From assembly GCA_964642855.1 (NCBI GenBank), contig CAZXSK010000067.1, forward strand, positions 1 to 20,840: a stretch of DNA of 20,840 nt. Direction: 5' to 3'. Under the pieces are notes generated by a model. That model saw nothing but the letters and a program-made list of their open reading frames with translations, searched no databases and had not been told where the DNA came from. Source of the DNA: CAZXSK01 sp964642855 (lineage in GTDB: Bacteria > Planctomycetota > Phycisphaerae > SM23-33). A program made the position numbers and the translations under genes. Positions 1 to 6,480 of this stretch are shown here, one piece after another (position 1 is the stretch's first letter; the number at the start of each line of letters is the position of its first letter).

Positions 1-18
1 GAGTGAGGGTCGGCGAAC

Positions 19-47
19 TGGAAACCCGCCGGGTGATGGGATACACT
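19..47 (+). promoter_or_regulatory. candidate sigma-70 promoter of purD
   Basis: A -35-like TGGAAA (19-24, 4 of 6 matches to consensus) and a -10-like TACACT (42-47) are separated by 17 bp. This places transcription start near position 54, about 37 nt before the purD start. It is a visual match only, and the window edge hides any upstream gene or operon promoter. Confidence 0.35.
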
Positions 48-90
48 CCGCCTCTCATTCGACAGGAACCGCAATGCAGAGAGGCAACCG

Positions 91-1359
91 ATGAAGATTC
101 TCCTGGTAGGTGGCGGCGGCAGAGAGCATGCCCTGGCGTGGAAGATTTCCCGGTCCAAGCAGTGTGATCGCCTGTGGGCTGCACCGGGCAACCCAGGAAT
201 CGCCCAGCACGCCGAATGTGTCGACCTCGCCGATGGCGACATCGAAGGGCTGATCGCCTTCGCGAAAGACAACAGCGTCGACCTGGTCGTGGTGGGTCCG
301 GAGGACCCGCTGGCAAACGGCATGGGCGACGCGGTGCGGGGCGCGGGGATGCTCTGTTTCGGCCCCACGGCCGAAGCGGCGCGAATCGAGGCGGACAAGG
401 CCTACGCAAAAGACCTCATGCGGGCGGCGTCGGTCCCGACGGCCGAGGCGAGAATCTTCGACGACTTCCAGGCGGCCAGGGACTATGTGCTCTCCCGGGA
501 CCACGGCGTGGCGGTCAAGGCGGCGGGTCTGGCGAAGGGCAAGGGCGTGACGGTCTGCCCCGAGCCCTTCCAGGCGGTCAAACCCCTCGAGGAGATGATG
601 CTGCAGAAATCCTTCGGCCAGGCGGGCGACCGGGTGCTCATCGAGGAGATGCTCACCGGCCAGGAGGCGTCGATTCTCGCGCTGGTCGACGGCAAGAACA
701 TCTACGCCATGGAGGCCTCCCAGGACCACAAGCCCATCGGCGACGGCGACACCGGCCCGAACACCGGGGGTATGGGTGCGTATTCGCCCGTGCCTTTCAT
801 TGGACCCGATGAGATGGCACGGATCGAACGCGAGATCCTCGTGCCGATCGTCGATGCAATGCGCCGCGACTTCGGTCGGTACGAGGGCGTGCTCTACGCG
901 GGGCTGATGTTCACCCCTGCCGGGCCCAAGGTTATCGAGTTCAATTGTCGTTTCGGCGACCCGGAATGCCAGCCGCTGATGATGCGACTCAAGAGCGACA
1001 TGGTTCCGCTGATGGTCGCGACGGCTGAGCACAAGCTCGACGAGGTCGAGATGCAGTGGGATCCTCGTCCGGGCGTGTGCGTGGTGATGTCATCGGGGGG
1101 CTATCCGGGCAGTTACGAGAAGGGCAGGGAGATCACCGGCATCGACGAGGCGGAGAAGCTCGGCGACGTGAAGGTGTTCCAGGCGGGCACGAAGCTGGCC
1201 GGCGGGAAACTGGTCAACAACGGCGGAAGGGTGCTGGGCGTGACGGCCTTGGGGGAGAGCATCGCCGCGGCGCAGAAGCTGGCGTACCAGGCAGTCGAGA
1301 AGATCCACTGGGAAGGCTGCTACTGCAGGAAAGACATCGCAGACAAAGCCATACGCTAG
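91..1359 (+). CDS. purD: phosphoribosylamine--glycine ligase (GAR synthetase)
   Basis: This enzyme catalyses the second step of de novo purine synthesis, the ATP-dependent joining of phosphoribosylamine and glycine to give GAR, in the cytoplasm. The 422-aa length is normal for bacterial PurD. The N-terminal nucleotide-fold motif GGGGREHALAWK (residues 7-18) is visible. The ATP-grasp core follows, with a KGKGV segment near residue 150 and the family stretch NTGGMGAYSPVPF near residue 225. The signature RFGDPECQ near residue 290 has Cys where most homologues have Thr. The ATG start is preceded by the purine-rich GAGAGG about 6 nt upstream. The gene appears monocistronic within the window and converges on the PilZ gene; a hairpin fills the gap between them. 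Identification is secure. Confidence 0.97.
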   Translation: MKILLVGGGGREHALAWKISRSKQCDRLWAAPGNPGIAQHAECVDLADGDIEGLIAFAKDNSVDLVVVGPEDPLANGMGDAVRGAGMLCFGPTAEAARIEADKAYAKDLMRAASVPTAEARIFDDFQAARDYVLSRDHGVAVKAAGLAKGKGVTVCPEPFQAVKPLEEMMLQKSFGQAGDRVLIEEMLTGQEASILALVDGKNIYAMEASQDHKPIGDGDTGPNTGGMGAYSPVPFIGPDEMARIEREILVPIVDAMRRDFGRYEGVLYAGLMFTPAGPKVIEFNCRFGDPECQPLMMRLKSDMVPLMVATAEHKLDEVEMQWDPRPGVCVVMSSGGYPGSYEKGREITGIDEAEKLGDVKVFQAGTKLAGGKLVNNGGRVLGVTALGESIAAAQKLAYQAVEKIHWEGCYCRKDIADKAIR

Positions 1360-1364
1360 AGGTT

Positions 1365-1435
1365 ACAGGTCGCTGCGCACCGATCTGTCGACAGGACGGC
1401 TTCGGGGTGCGGATCGGTGCCTGGCTTGCACCTGT
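1365..1435. terminator. hairpin between convergent purD and PilZ genes, possible bidirectional terminator
   Basis: A nested inverted repeat has outer arms ACAGGT (1365-1370) and ACCTGT (1430-1435), and inner arms GCACCGATC (1377-1385) and GATCGGTGC (1412-1420), which are perfect complements. It begins 5 nt after the purD stop and ends 4 nt before the stop of the convergent PilZ gene, where a shared terminator is expected. No T-tract follows on either strand, so intrinsic termination is not proven; it may act only as a 3'-end stabiliser. Confidence 0.45.
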
Positions 1436-1438
1436 CGG

Positions 1439-1774
1439 TCAGGCCTCGATCGCCAGTTGCATCGAGGGCTCGAATCGCACGGCCAGGCAGGCAGGCTTGT
1501 CTTCCGATCCGGGCTCGTAGCGCACCACCCGTGCGTCGGACGAGAACCCTTCGAGCATGTAGCTGTTGGCGGTCGATCTCGGGACCGAGAACCGCACCTC
1601 CAGCTTTGAGCCGGGCTCGGGAATGGTGTCCCCGACTACGGGGATCAGCGCTCCCCCATCGGAGATGTTCAGGGTCTTGCTGCGTGAGAGCACATCGGAC
1701 TTGTCACGCATGACCACGACCGGGCACGGCAGATCATACCTCTTGTGGAGTCTTCGCTCCTGCGATGAATCCAT
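1439..1774 (-). CDS. PilZ-domain protein (predicted c-di-GMP binding)
   Basis: A single-domain protein of 111 aa. The two halves of the PilZ c-di-GMP signature are present: RxxxR at Arg8-Arg12 (RLHKR) and [D/N]xSxxG at Asn36-Ser38-Gly41 (NISDGG). PilZ proteins bind cyclic di-GMP and pass the signal to partners in motility, secretion or exopolysaccharide production; no partner domain is fused here. The ATG is preceded by AAAGGA about 9 nt upstream. The gene lies 130 nt downstream of the NYN nuclease gene on the same strand, beyond a hairpin, so it may be read from the pyr operon or from its own promoter (a TATACT lies in the gap, without a good -35). The PilZ call is firm; the downstream function is unknown. 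Confidence 0.85.
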   Translation of the reverse strand: MDSSQERRLHKRYDLPCPVVVMRDKSDVLSRSKTLNISDGGALIPVVGDTIPEPGSKLEVRFSVPRSTANSYMLEGFSSDARVVRYEPGSEDKPACLAVRFEPSMQLAIEA

Positions 1775-1852
1775 TGGAGAAATCCTTTCGAGACTTGCTC
1801 CGGACAGGCTCCCCCTGTCTTCAATGAGTATATCGGCAAATCCCTGGTGCGC

Positions 1853-1884
1853 CTACGCATACAATTGGGAACAATTTCGCGTAG
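1853..1884 (-). terminator. hairpin after the NYN nuclease gene, possible end of the pyr operon
   Basis: The arms CTACGC (1853-1858) and GCGTAG (1879-1884), plus inner arms AATTG (1863-1867) and CAATT (1872-1876), form an 11-bp stem with a small internal loop and a 4-nt apex. It starts 21 nt past the stop of the minus-strand NYN gene, which suits a 3'-end signal. There is no U-tract, so it could equally be a processing site or an operator for the PilZ gene. The gap between the two genes (1775-1904) holds nothing else that I can name. Confidence 0.4.
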
Positions 1885-1904
1885 TGCAGAACGGCTGAAT
1901 CCGG

Positions 1905-2384
1905 TCATTCCTCCGGTTCGATATCGAATTCTTCGAGCCAAGACTTTGTCTGGTCAGGGCTTAGGCCTTCTATTTTCTCGGGCGGCTCGGGCGGAGTGGC
2001 GGGGGAGGGCCTTTCGATTTCCGTCCGAAGTCTTCTGGAAAACTCCTCGCTGGTCAGCGACGCACATCGCCTGCGACGGGCGGCGGCGCGAATCTGGCGG
2101 TCGGTGCTGACGACCGTGAGCCTGCGCGGGGCGGAATCGGCCTCGATCGCCCGGATCACGAACCGATCGGCAGGCGTGGACCCGGAATAGGTCAGGCGTA
2201 TCCCGTGAGGCAGGAAATCCTCCGGCCGGGGACCACCCCGCGACGGCCCGTCGAAGACCACGTGCACCTTGTCCCGCAGCGCGACGGTTTCCCGCAGGTA
2301 GTTGCACAGGGCCAGTCGCGTGGCGTCGAGACCTTCGCCGGCCAGGGCGTGCAGCACGTTGTTGCCGTCCAGCAGCAGGGGCAT
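1905..2384 (-). CDS. YacP-like NYN-domain ribonuclease (PIN-like fold)
   Basis: A 159-aa protein of the NYN/YacP type, a PIN-like metal-dependent RNase fold. YacP-family proteins have been linked to rRNA or mRNA processing. Acidic residues expected for the metal site are visible: Asp6 in the N-terminal LLDGNN motif, Asp45 in VVFDG, Asp73 in PADRFVI and Asp95 in VVSTDRQI. The last 35 or so residues are a Pro/Glu-rich tail. An upstream in-frame ATG would add 24 residues lying inside pyrC; I chose the internal ATG because it begins directly at the conserved MPLLLDGNN and sits 4 nt after the pyrC stop, which is typical of translational coupling. It is the last gene of the contiguous pyr cluster. 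A role in pyrimidine metabolism is not known. Confidence 0.85.
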   Translation of the reverse strand: MPLLLDGNNVLHALAGEGLDATRLALCNYLRETVALRDKVHVVFDGPSRGGPRPEDFLPHGIRLTYSGSTPADRFVIRAIEADSAPRRLTVVSTDRQIRAAARRRRCASLTSEEFSRRLRTEIERPSPATPPEPPEKIEGLSPDQTKSWLEEFDIEPEE

Positions 2385-2388
2385 CGGC

Positions 2389-3681
2389 TCAGACCGATCC
2401 GTCGAAGCGGTATTTGATCTCCCCGCCCACGATCGTAGCCACCGCCCGGGCACCAAGATCCCAGCCGTGGTAGGGACAGTTCCTGCCCTTCGAGCGGAAG
2501 CTGTGGATGTCCACGGTGTAGGGGGTCTCTGGATCGATGACGGTGACGTCGGCCGGGGCTCCCAGGGTGAGCGAGCCGGCGGGTCGGTCCAGCACGCCGG
2601 CCGGGCCCGTCGTCAGCCGCGCGATCAGGTCCGGCCAGTCCATCAGGCCGGTATCGATCAACGCCTTGGCGTACAATCCGAGGGCACATTCCAGCGAGAT
2701 GATCCCGAACGGGGCGAGTGCGAACTCCAGCTCCTTTTCTTCCTGGGCGTGGGGAGCGTGGTCCGTCGCCAGGCAGCTGATCGTGCCATCGGCTACACCT
2801 TCCCGCACGGCCTGGACGTCGTCTGTCGATCGCAGGGGCGGGTTCATCTTGTAATTCGGGTCGTAGGACATGCAAGCTGCATCGGTCAGCAGCAGGTGGT
2901 GGGGCGTGGCCTCGGCGGTAACGGGCAGTCCGTCGGCCCGCGCCCGGCGGATGAGCTCGACGCTTCCGGCCGAGGAAATGTGCTGAACGTGATACCGCGT
3001 GCCGGTTCGCTGGACGAGTTCCAGGTCACGCCGGAGCATGATCTCCTCACCCGAGGACGGGATGCCCCCCAGGCCCAGGCGGACCGCGACGGCCCCGGAG
3101 TTCATCGACCCGCCGAACAGGGCGGGGTCCTGACAGTGCTGCATCAGCGTCACGCCCAGCATGCCCCCGTACTGCAAGGCGCGGTGCATGACATCGGTCG
3201 ACGCCACGCCCTCTCCGTCGTCGGTGAACGCGACCGCGCCGGCTTCGAGCATCATGCCGATCTCGGCAAGCTCCTGACCTTGACGGCCCTTGGTGATGCA
3301 TCCGACGGGCAGCACCCGGGCGAGGTCGGCCTGGGTTCCGCGGTGCAGCACGTACTGGATCGCGGTTTCGTCATCCATCGGCGGATGCGTGTTGGGCATG
3401 GCGCAGATGGTGGCGAAGCCCCCGGCCACTGCAGCGGCCGATGCGGTGGCGATGGTCTCTTCCTCTTCGTGCCCGGGCTCGCGACAGTGCACGTGGATAT
3501 CGATCAGCCCGGGGCAGACGATCCTGCCCGACGCGTCGATGACCTCGGCTTCGGCGCGGTCTGAATCGGTCAGTTCGCCGACTTTCGTCACAACGCCCTC
3601 GTCCAGTAGAACGCCGCAGGTCTCATCCACGCCGCTTGCCGGATCGATCACCCGTCCGTTGTCGATTGCGATTTTACTCAC
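2389..3681 (-). CDS. pyrC: dihydroorotase, type I
   Basis: This enzyme catalyses reversible cyclisation of carbamoyl-aspartate to dihydroorotate, the third step of UMP synthesis. The 430-aa length fits the type I amidohydrolase class. Metal-site motifs are in order: DIHVH (Asp61, His63, His65) followed by CREPG; MPNTHPP near residue 95; the DDG stretch at 154-156; HCQD with His182 (often HCED in homologues); VQHIS with His234; and ATDHAPH with catalytic Asp307. The start codon is GTG, preceded by GGGAAG. It lies 25 nt after the membrane-protein gene and is followed 4 nt later by the NYN gene, so it sits mid-operon. Type I enzymes often work in a complex with aspartate carbamoyltransferase, whose gene is in the same operon. 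Confidence 0.95.
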   Translation of the reverse strand: MSKIAIDNGRVIDPASGVDETCGVLLDEGVVTKVGELTDSDRAEAEVIDASGRIVCPGLIDIHVHCREPGHEEEETIATASAAAVAGGFATICAMPNTHPPMDDETAIQYVLHRGTQADLARVLPVGCITKGRQGQELAEIGMMLEAGAVAFTDDGEGVASTDVMHRALQYGGMLGVTLMQHCQDPALFGGSMNSGAVAVRLGLGGIPSSGEEIMLRRDLELVQRTGTRYHVQHISSAGSVELIRRARADGLPVTAEATPHHLLLTDAACMSYDPNYKMNPPLRSTDDVQAVREGVADGTISCLATDHAPHAQEEKELEFALAPFGIISLECALGLYAKALIDTGLMDWPDLIARLTTGPAGVLDRPAGSLTLGAPADVTVIDPETPYTVDIHSFRSKGRNCPYHGWDLGARAVATIVGGEIKYRFDGSV

Positions 3682-3706
3682 GATTGGCTTCCCGTGCTTG
3701 CGGTGC

Positions 3707-4078
3707 TCATGCGTCTTCCGGCATTGGGGGGGCGGCAGGGGCCGTTGCGACCGCGGCGGCAGGCCTCCGCCAGCGATGCCTCAACAGCAGGATCAGGCCG
3801 ATGGCGAAGATTCCACGGCTGGTCAGCGAGACGGCCGTCCGAATCATGCTCCACATCATGGCTGAGTCGGCATCGGTGCCAAAGCGGGTGACGCCCAGAG
3901 ATGCGCTCACAGCCAGCAGGGACCTGAGAACCGTCGAGACGAGCATGAGTGCGAATCCCGCGTTGCGGTGTCGCGCCAGCAATACCACCAGCAGAATCAG
4001 AATCAGCACGTCGACGCCCAGGCGGAGCAGCGGATAGGCCAACAACCACGCCGGGATCTCAACTGCTTCAGCTATCAT
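3707..4078 (-). CDS. small membrane protein of unknown function in the pyr operon
   Basis: A 123-aa protein I do not recognise. Two strongly hydrophobic stretches, about residues 10-36 (rich in Leu, Ile and Val) and about 43-58, and a third near residues 92-100, suggest three membrane spans. An Arg-rich HRWRR segment and a Pro/Ala tail follow. The ATG is preceded by a good ribosome-binding site, AAAGGAAG. An overlapping minus-strand frame of equal length (3678-4049) is Arg/Pro-rich and lacks a comparable start, so I took it as a shadow. Spacing of 66 nt to the lipoprotein gene and 25 nt to pyrC indicates cotranscription with pyrimidine genes. It carries no motif of a known uracil or nucleobase transporter. 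Confidence 0.65.
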   Translation of the reverse strand: MIAEAVEIPAWLLAYPLLRLGVDVLILILLVVLLARHRNAGFALMLVSTVLRSLLAVSASLGVTRFGTDADSAMMWSMIRTAVSLTSRGIFAIGLILLLRHRWRRPAAAVATAPAAPPMPEDA

Positions 4079-4144
4079 CGGCTTCCTTTCACTGGTTTCG
4101 GGCCTGTCTGGCGACCGGCCTTGGCCGCGACTTCCGGCCGCGTG

Positions 4145-4420
4145 CTACTTGAGCTCCGCGGGAGTGATTTCCTCCCAGACGGAATCGCCGTCGACCCCTG
4201 CTTTGGTTCCGCTTTCGACCCGTTGCCAGGTTCGCCCGGTGCGGGTATCCACGAGGTACACATAGACCAGCCCGCCGTCGGAGGCAGGGGCGCTGTAGAC
4301 CTCGTAACGCGCACCTCCCTTGCCATCACGCTCGTTCGTCACGCTGCAACCCGCTGCCGTCAGCAGAAACGCCCCCGCCGTGAGTACGATCACGGCAGCA
4401 ATCCATCGTTGTCGAGTCAT
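4145..4420 (-). CDS. small predicted lipoprotein of unknown function in the pyr operon
   Basis: A 91-aa protein. The N-terminus is a positively charged MTRQRW, a hydrophobic segment (residues 7-20), then a lipobox-like AAGC with Cys25, so it is probably exported and lipidated. The mature part is about 67 residues and contains a repeated Tyr/Val-rich beta pattern (YEVYSAP, LVYVYLVDTRTGRTW). The reading frame is open a further 50 codons upstream, but the chosen ATG has a near-perfect Shine-Dalgarno AAAGGAG at the right distance and begins the signal peptide. It lies 91 nt after pyrB and 66 nt before the small membrane-protein gene. I do not recognise the family. Confidence 0.7.
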   Translation of the reverse strand: MTRQRWIAAVIVLTAGAFLLTAAGCSVTNERDGKGGARYEVYSAPASDGGLVYVYLVDTRTGRTWQRVESGTKAGVDGDSVWEEITPAELK

Positions 4421-4511
4421 GATCTTCTCCTTTCCGGCTTTGTAGACGGCTGCAGCGCGTTTTCTTGTTCGCAATATGCAGGTTTCCGTCGCCGGCCGGG
4501 ACCGCAACGGC

Positions 4512-5525
4512 TTACTGCTCCCGGGCCTGGCTGACCAGGTACAGGACCGCCATGCGGATCGCCAGGCCATTGGTCACCTGCTGGAGTATGCAGCTGTTCG
4601 GGCCGTCTGCGACGTCGGAAGTGATCTCCACGCCGCGGTTGATGGGCCCGGGATGCATGATCAGCACGTCGGGGTGGCAGTTCCTGAGCCTCTCGGCGTT
4701 CATGCCGTACACGCGGTTGTACTCGCGGTTGGAGGGGAACAGGCTCCCGCCGAACCGTTCGAACTGGATCCGCAGCATGTTGATGACGTCCATCTCTCCG
4801 AGCACTTCGTCGAGGTTGTGGCTGACGCTGCAGCCCATGGCCGTGATGGCCGAGGGCACGAGCGTCGGCGGGCCGACCACGGTGACCTGCGCGCCGAGTT
4901 TCTGCAGGCCCAGGATGTTGCTCCGGGCGACGCGCGAATGGGCGATGTCCCCAACGATCGCGACCTTCTTGCCCTCCAGCGTTCCGAGCTTCTGGCGGAT
5001 CGTGAAGATGTCCAGCAGCGCCTGGGTGGGGTGTTCGTGGGCGCCGTCGCCGGCGTTGACGATGGAGGAGGCGACGTTGCGGCCCAGCAGGTGCGGCGCC
5101 CCCGACTGGCCGTGACGGATCACGAAGATGTCCACGCCCATGGCCTCGATGTTCCGCACGGTGTCCAGCGTGGTTTCGCCCTTGGAGACGCTCGAGCCCT
5201 TGGAGGTAAGCACCAGCGTGTCGGCCGAGAGCCGGCTGGCGGCGAGCTCGAAGCTCATCCGCGTTCGCGTGGAGTCCTCGAAGAACAGCAACGCCACCAC
5301 CTTCCCGCGTAGTGCGGGAACCTTCTTGATCGAGCGGGTCGATACCTCGCGGAAACTCTCCGCCGTGTCGAGAAGGTGGACGATCTCCTCAGCCGAGAGC
5401 TCGTCGAGCCCGAGCAGGTCCTTGCGATCCCACACAAACGAATCGTCCCCGGGAGGAGGCGACTTCGCCCGGGTTCCGGTCCCTGCCTTACGCTTGCTTG
5501 ACGAGGAAGACGCCTTCTTTGCCAT
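4512..5525 (-). CDS. pyrB: aspartate carbamoyltransferase, catalytic chain
   Basis: This enzyme catalyses condensation of carbamoyl phosphate with aspartate, the committed step of pyrimidine synthesis. Motifs are clear: the carbamoyl-phosphate loop STRTR (residues 85-89) in FFEDSTRTRMSFELAASRL, VNAGDG-HEHPTQALLD near residue 180, and MHPGPINRGVEI near residue 305. At 337 aa it is about 30 residues longer than usual because of an N-terminal Ser/Lys/Arg-rich tail (MAKKASSSSSKRK...). The ATG is well supported by AAGGA 6 nt upstream; an in-frame GTG at codon 31 would give the standard length. The coding region overlaps the 3' end of pyrR by 38 nt. No pyrI regulatory-chain gene is seen in the window. 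Confidence 0.96.
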   Translation of the reverse strand: MAKKASSSSSKRKAGTGTRAKSPPPGDDSFVWDRKDLLGLDELSAEEIVHLLDTAESFREVSTRSIKKVPALRGKVVALLFFEDSTRTRMSFELAASRLSADTLVLTSKGSSVSKGETTLDTVRNIEAMGVDIFVIRHGQSGAPHLLGRNVASSIVNAGDGAHEHPTQALLDIFTIRQKLGTLEGKKVAIVGDIAHSRVARSNILGLQKLGAQVTVVGPPTLVPSAITAMGCSVSHNLDEVLGEMDVINMLRIQFERFGGSLFPSNREYNRVYGMNAERLRNCHPDVLIMHPGPINRGVEITSDVADGPNSCILQQVTNGLAIRMAVLYLVSQAREQ

Positions 5526-6024
5526 CGTTGTCCTTGAGTCGTACCTGGATTCGCTCGCCCGGTTCGGCGAGGAATCGATGCCCGATGTAGTCGGCCGCGA
5601 TGGGGACCTCTCTGCCGCCCCGGTCGATCAGCACGCCCAGGCGGATGACCTTAGGTCGGCCGAAATCGTGCAGGGCGTCGAGAGCGGCCCGGATGCTCCG
5701 CCCGGTCTGGAGCACGTCGTCGATGAGCACCAGCCAGACGTCGTTGATGTCGAAATCGATCTCGGTTGCCCGCACCAGAGGCAGGCCCCGGCGGCGGGAG
5801 AGATCGTCGCGATAGAAGGTGATGTCCAGGACCCCCAGGTCAACCTGCAGGTCGGGCGTCTCCTGGCGGAGACGATCCACCAGCCTGCCGGCCAGCGTCT
5901 CCCCGCGAGTGCGGATGCCGACCACCGCCACGCGATCGTCGCCAGGGGGGATGCCGCCGGTCACCTGCTCGTAGAGCCTGTCGAGGGCTTCGTCTACGCT
6001 GTTTTCGTCGAGGAGCTTCTTCAT
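5488..6024 (-). CDS. pyrR: PyrR, pyrimidine operon regulator / uracil phosphoribosyltransferase
   Basis: A 178-aa type I phosphoribosyltransferase fold. The PRPP-binding loop LVLIDDVLQTGRS (residues 98-110) and the flanking GIRTRGETLA (37-46) and LDITFYRDDL (66-75) match the PyrR family. In Bacillus-type bacteria PyrR binds a leader RNA hairpin in the presence of UMP and causes attenuation, and it has weak uracil phosphoribosyltransferase activity. First gene of the pyr cluster, overlapping pyrB by 38 nt. I chose MKKLLDEN as the start; an in-frame ATG 18 nt upstream (6042) is an equal possibility, and neither has a strong Shine-Dalgarno sequence. The long palindromic leader just upstream is where an RNA target would be expected. 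Confidence 0.93.
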   Translation of the reverse strand: MKKLLDENSVDEALDRLYEQVTGGIPPGDDRVAVVGIRTRGETLAGRLVDRLRQETPDLQVDLGVLDITFYRDDLSRRRGLPLVRATEIDFDINDVWLVLIDDVLQTGRSIRAALDALHDFGRPKVIRLGVLIDRGGREVPIAADYIGHRFLAEPGERIQVRLKDNDGKEGVFLVKQA

Positions 6025-6118
6025 GGGTTCTCGCGGTGACATGCCTGCCGTTTGCTGGCAGGGATGGTACGCCTGCCCGGCCGGCAAGGCAAGGACATTC
6101 CACGGCCCGGCGCTTCAT

Positions 6119-6250
6119 GGGTGCGCGACAAAACAGTGGCGCTCGCGGTCTGGGTAGACTATCTCCCTACCGGTCGCGTTGACCAAACCCAAACTCCCAA
6201 TAAGGGGATAGTCTATCCAGGCCCATGGCGCCATCATTTTGTCGCACGCC
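6119..6250 (-). promoter_or_regulatory. large imperfect palindrome in the pyrR leader (attenuator candidate, or a MITE)
   Basis: Two arms of about 50 nt (6119-6169 and 6201-6250) are inverted copies of each other, separated by about 31 nt. By eye 32 of 43 aligned positions in the inner part match, including GACAAAA, TGGCGC and TAGACTATC. Several mismatches are T/C or G/A and could be G-U pairs in RNA. It lies within the 5' leader of the pyrR transcript if transcription starts near 6300. The 3' arm contains an inner near-palindrome (GGATAGACTATCC), so local and long-range pairing could compete, as in an attenuator. The terminal symmetry would also fit a non-autonomous inverted-repeat element. 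No transposase and no clear target-site duplication are visible. Confidence 0.5.
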
Positions 6251-6282
6251 CCAAGGCCAGGCCGGAAGAGACGAGAGAACCC

Positions 6283-6314
6283 TTCAACCCGTGACGCCAT
6301 TCCGCTATAATAGC
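6283..6314. promoter_or_regulatory. candidate symmetric divergent promoter for pyrR (minus) and the RicT gene (plus)
   Basis: A perfect -10 TATAAT (6306-6311) on the plus strand sits 17 bp from a weak -35, TTCAAC (6283-6288). The element lies inside the near-palindrome GCTATAATAGC (6304-6314), so the minus strand reads TATTAT (6307-6312), five of six to consensus. It is the only strong -10-like box in the roughly 450-bp region between the two divergent genes. I found no good -35 for the minus direction. Confidence 0.5.
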
Positions 6315-6480
6315 CCTTGGCTCTTGCTGCTGCGGGCATGAATCTGCGGGTGTGTGAGCCTCGGCGGGATCACTCGTCGGCCGCCTTCATGGCGTCAGGA
6401 GTCCCGGTGACGGGCCGGGAACCGGAAACCTTGCAGGCCCGCGGGCCGCCGCGGACGATGGAAATGAGAGCATCTGCTCG

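Noticed and set aside
3678..4049. Alternative 123-aa minus-strand frame overlapping the small membrane-protein gene
   Set aside because: It is Arg/Pro/Gly-rich without motifs, while the overlapping frame has membrane spans and a good ribosome-binding site.
4476..5312. Long plus-strand frames opposite pyrB (and similar ones opposite pyrC and amt)
   Set aside because: They are antisense shadows of strongly identified enzymes in GC-rich DNA, with His/Val/Asp-rich nonsense composition.
6120..6160. Match to the Bacillus PyrR-binding loop consensus
   Set aside because: Only a loose resemblance (CAGACCGCGAG) with one base missing and no proper hexaloop context, so not annotated as a binding site.
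6052..6339. Small open frames on both strands across the pyr leader palindrome
   Set aside because: They arise from the inverted repeat; there is no ribosome-binding site and no recognisable protein.
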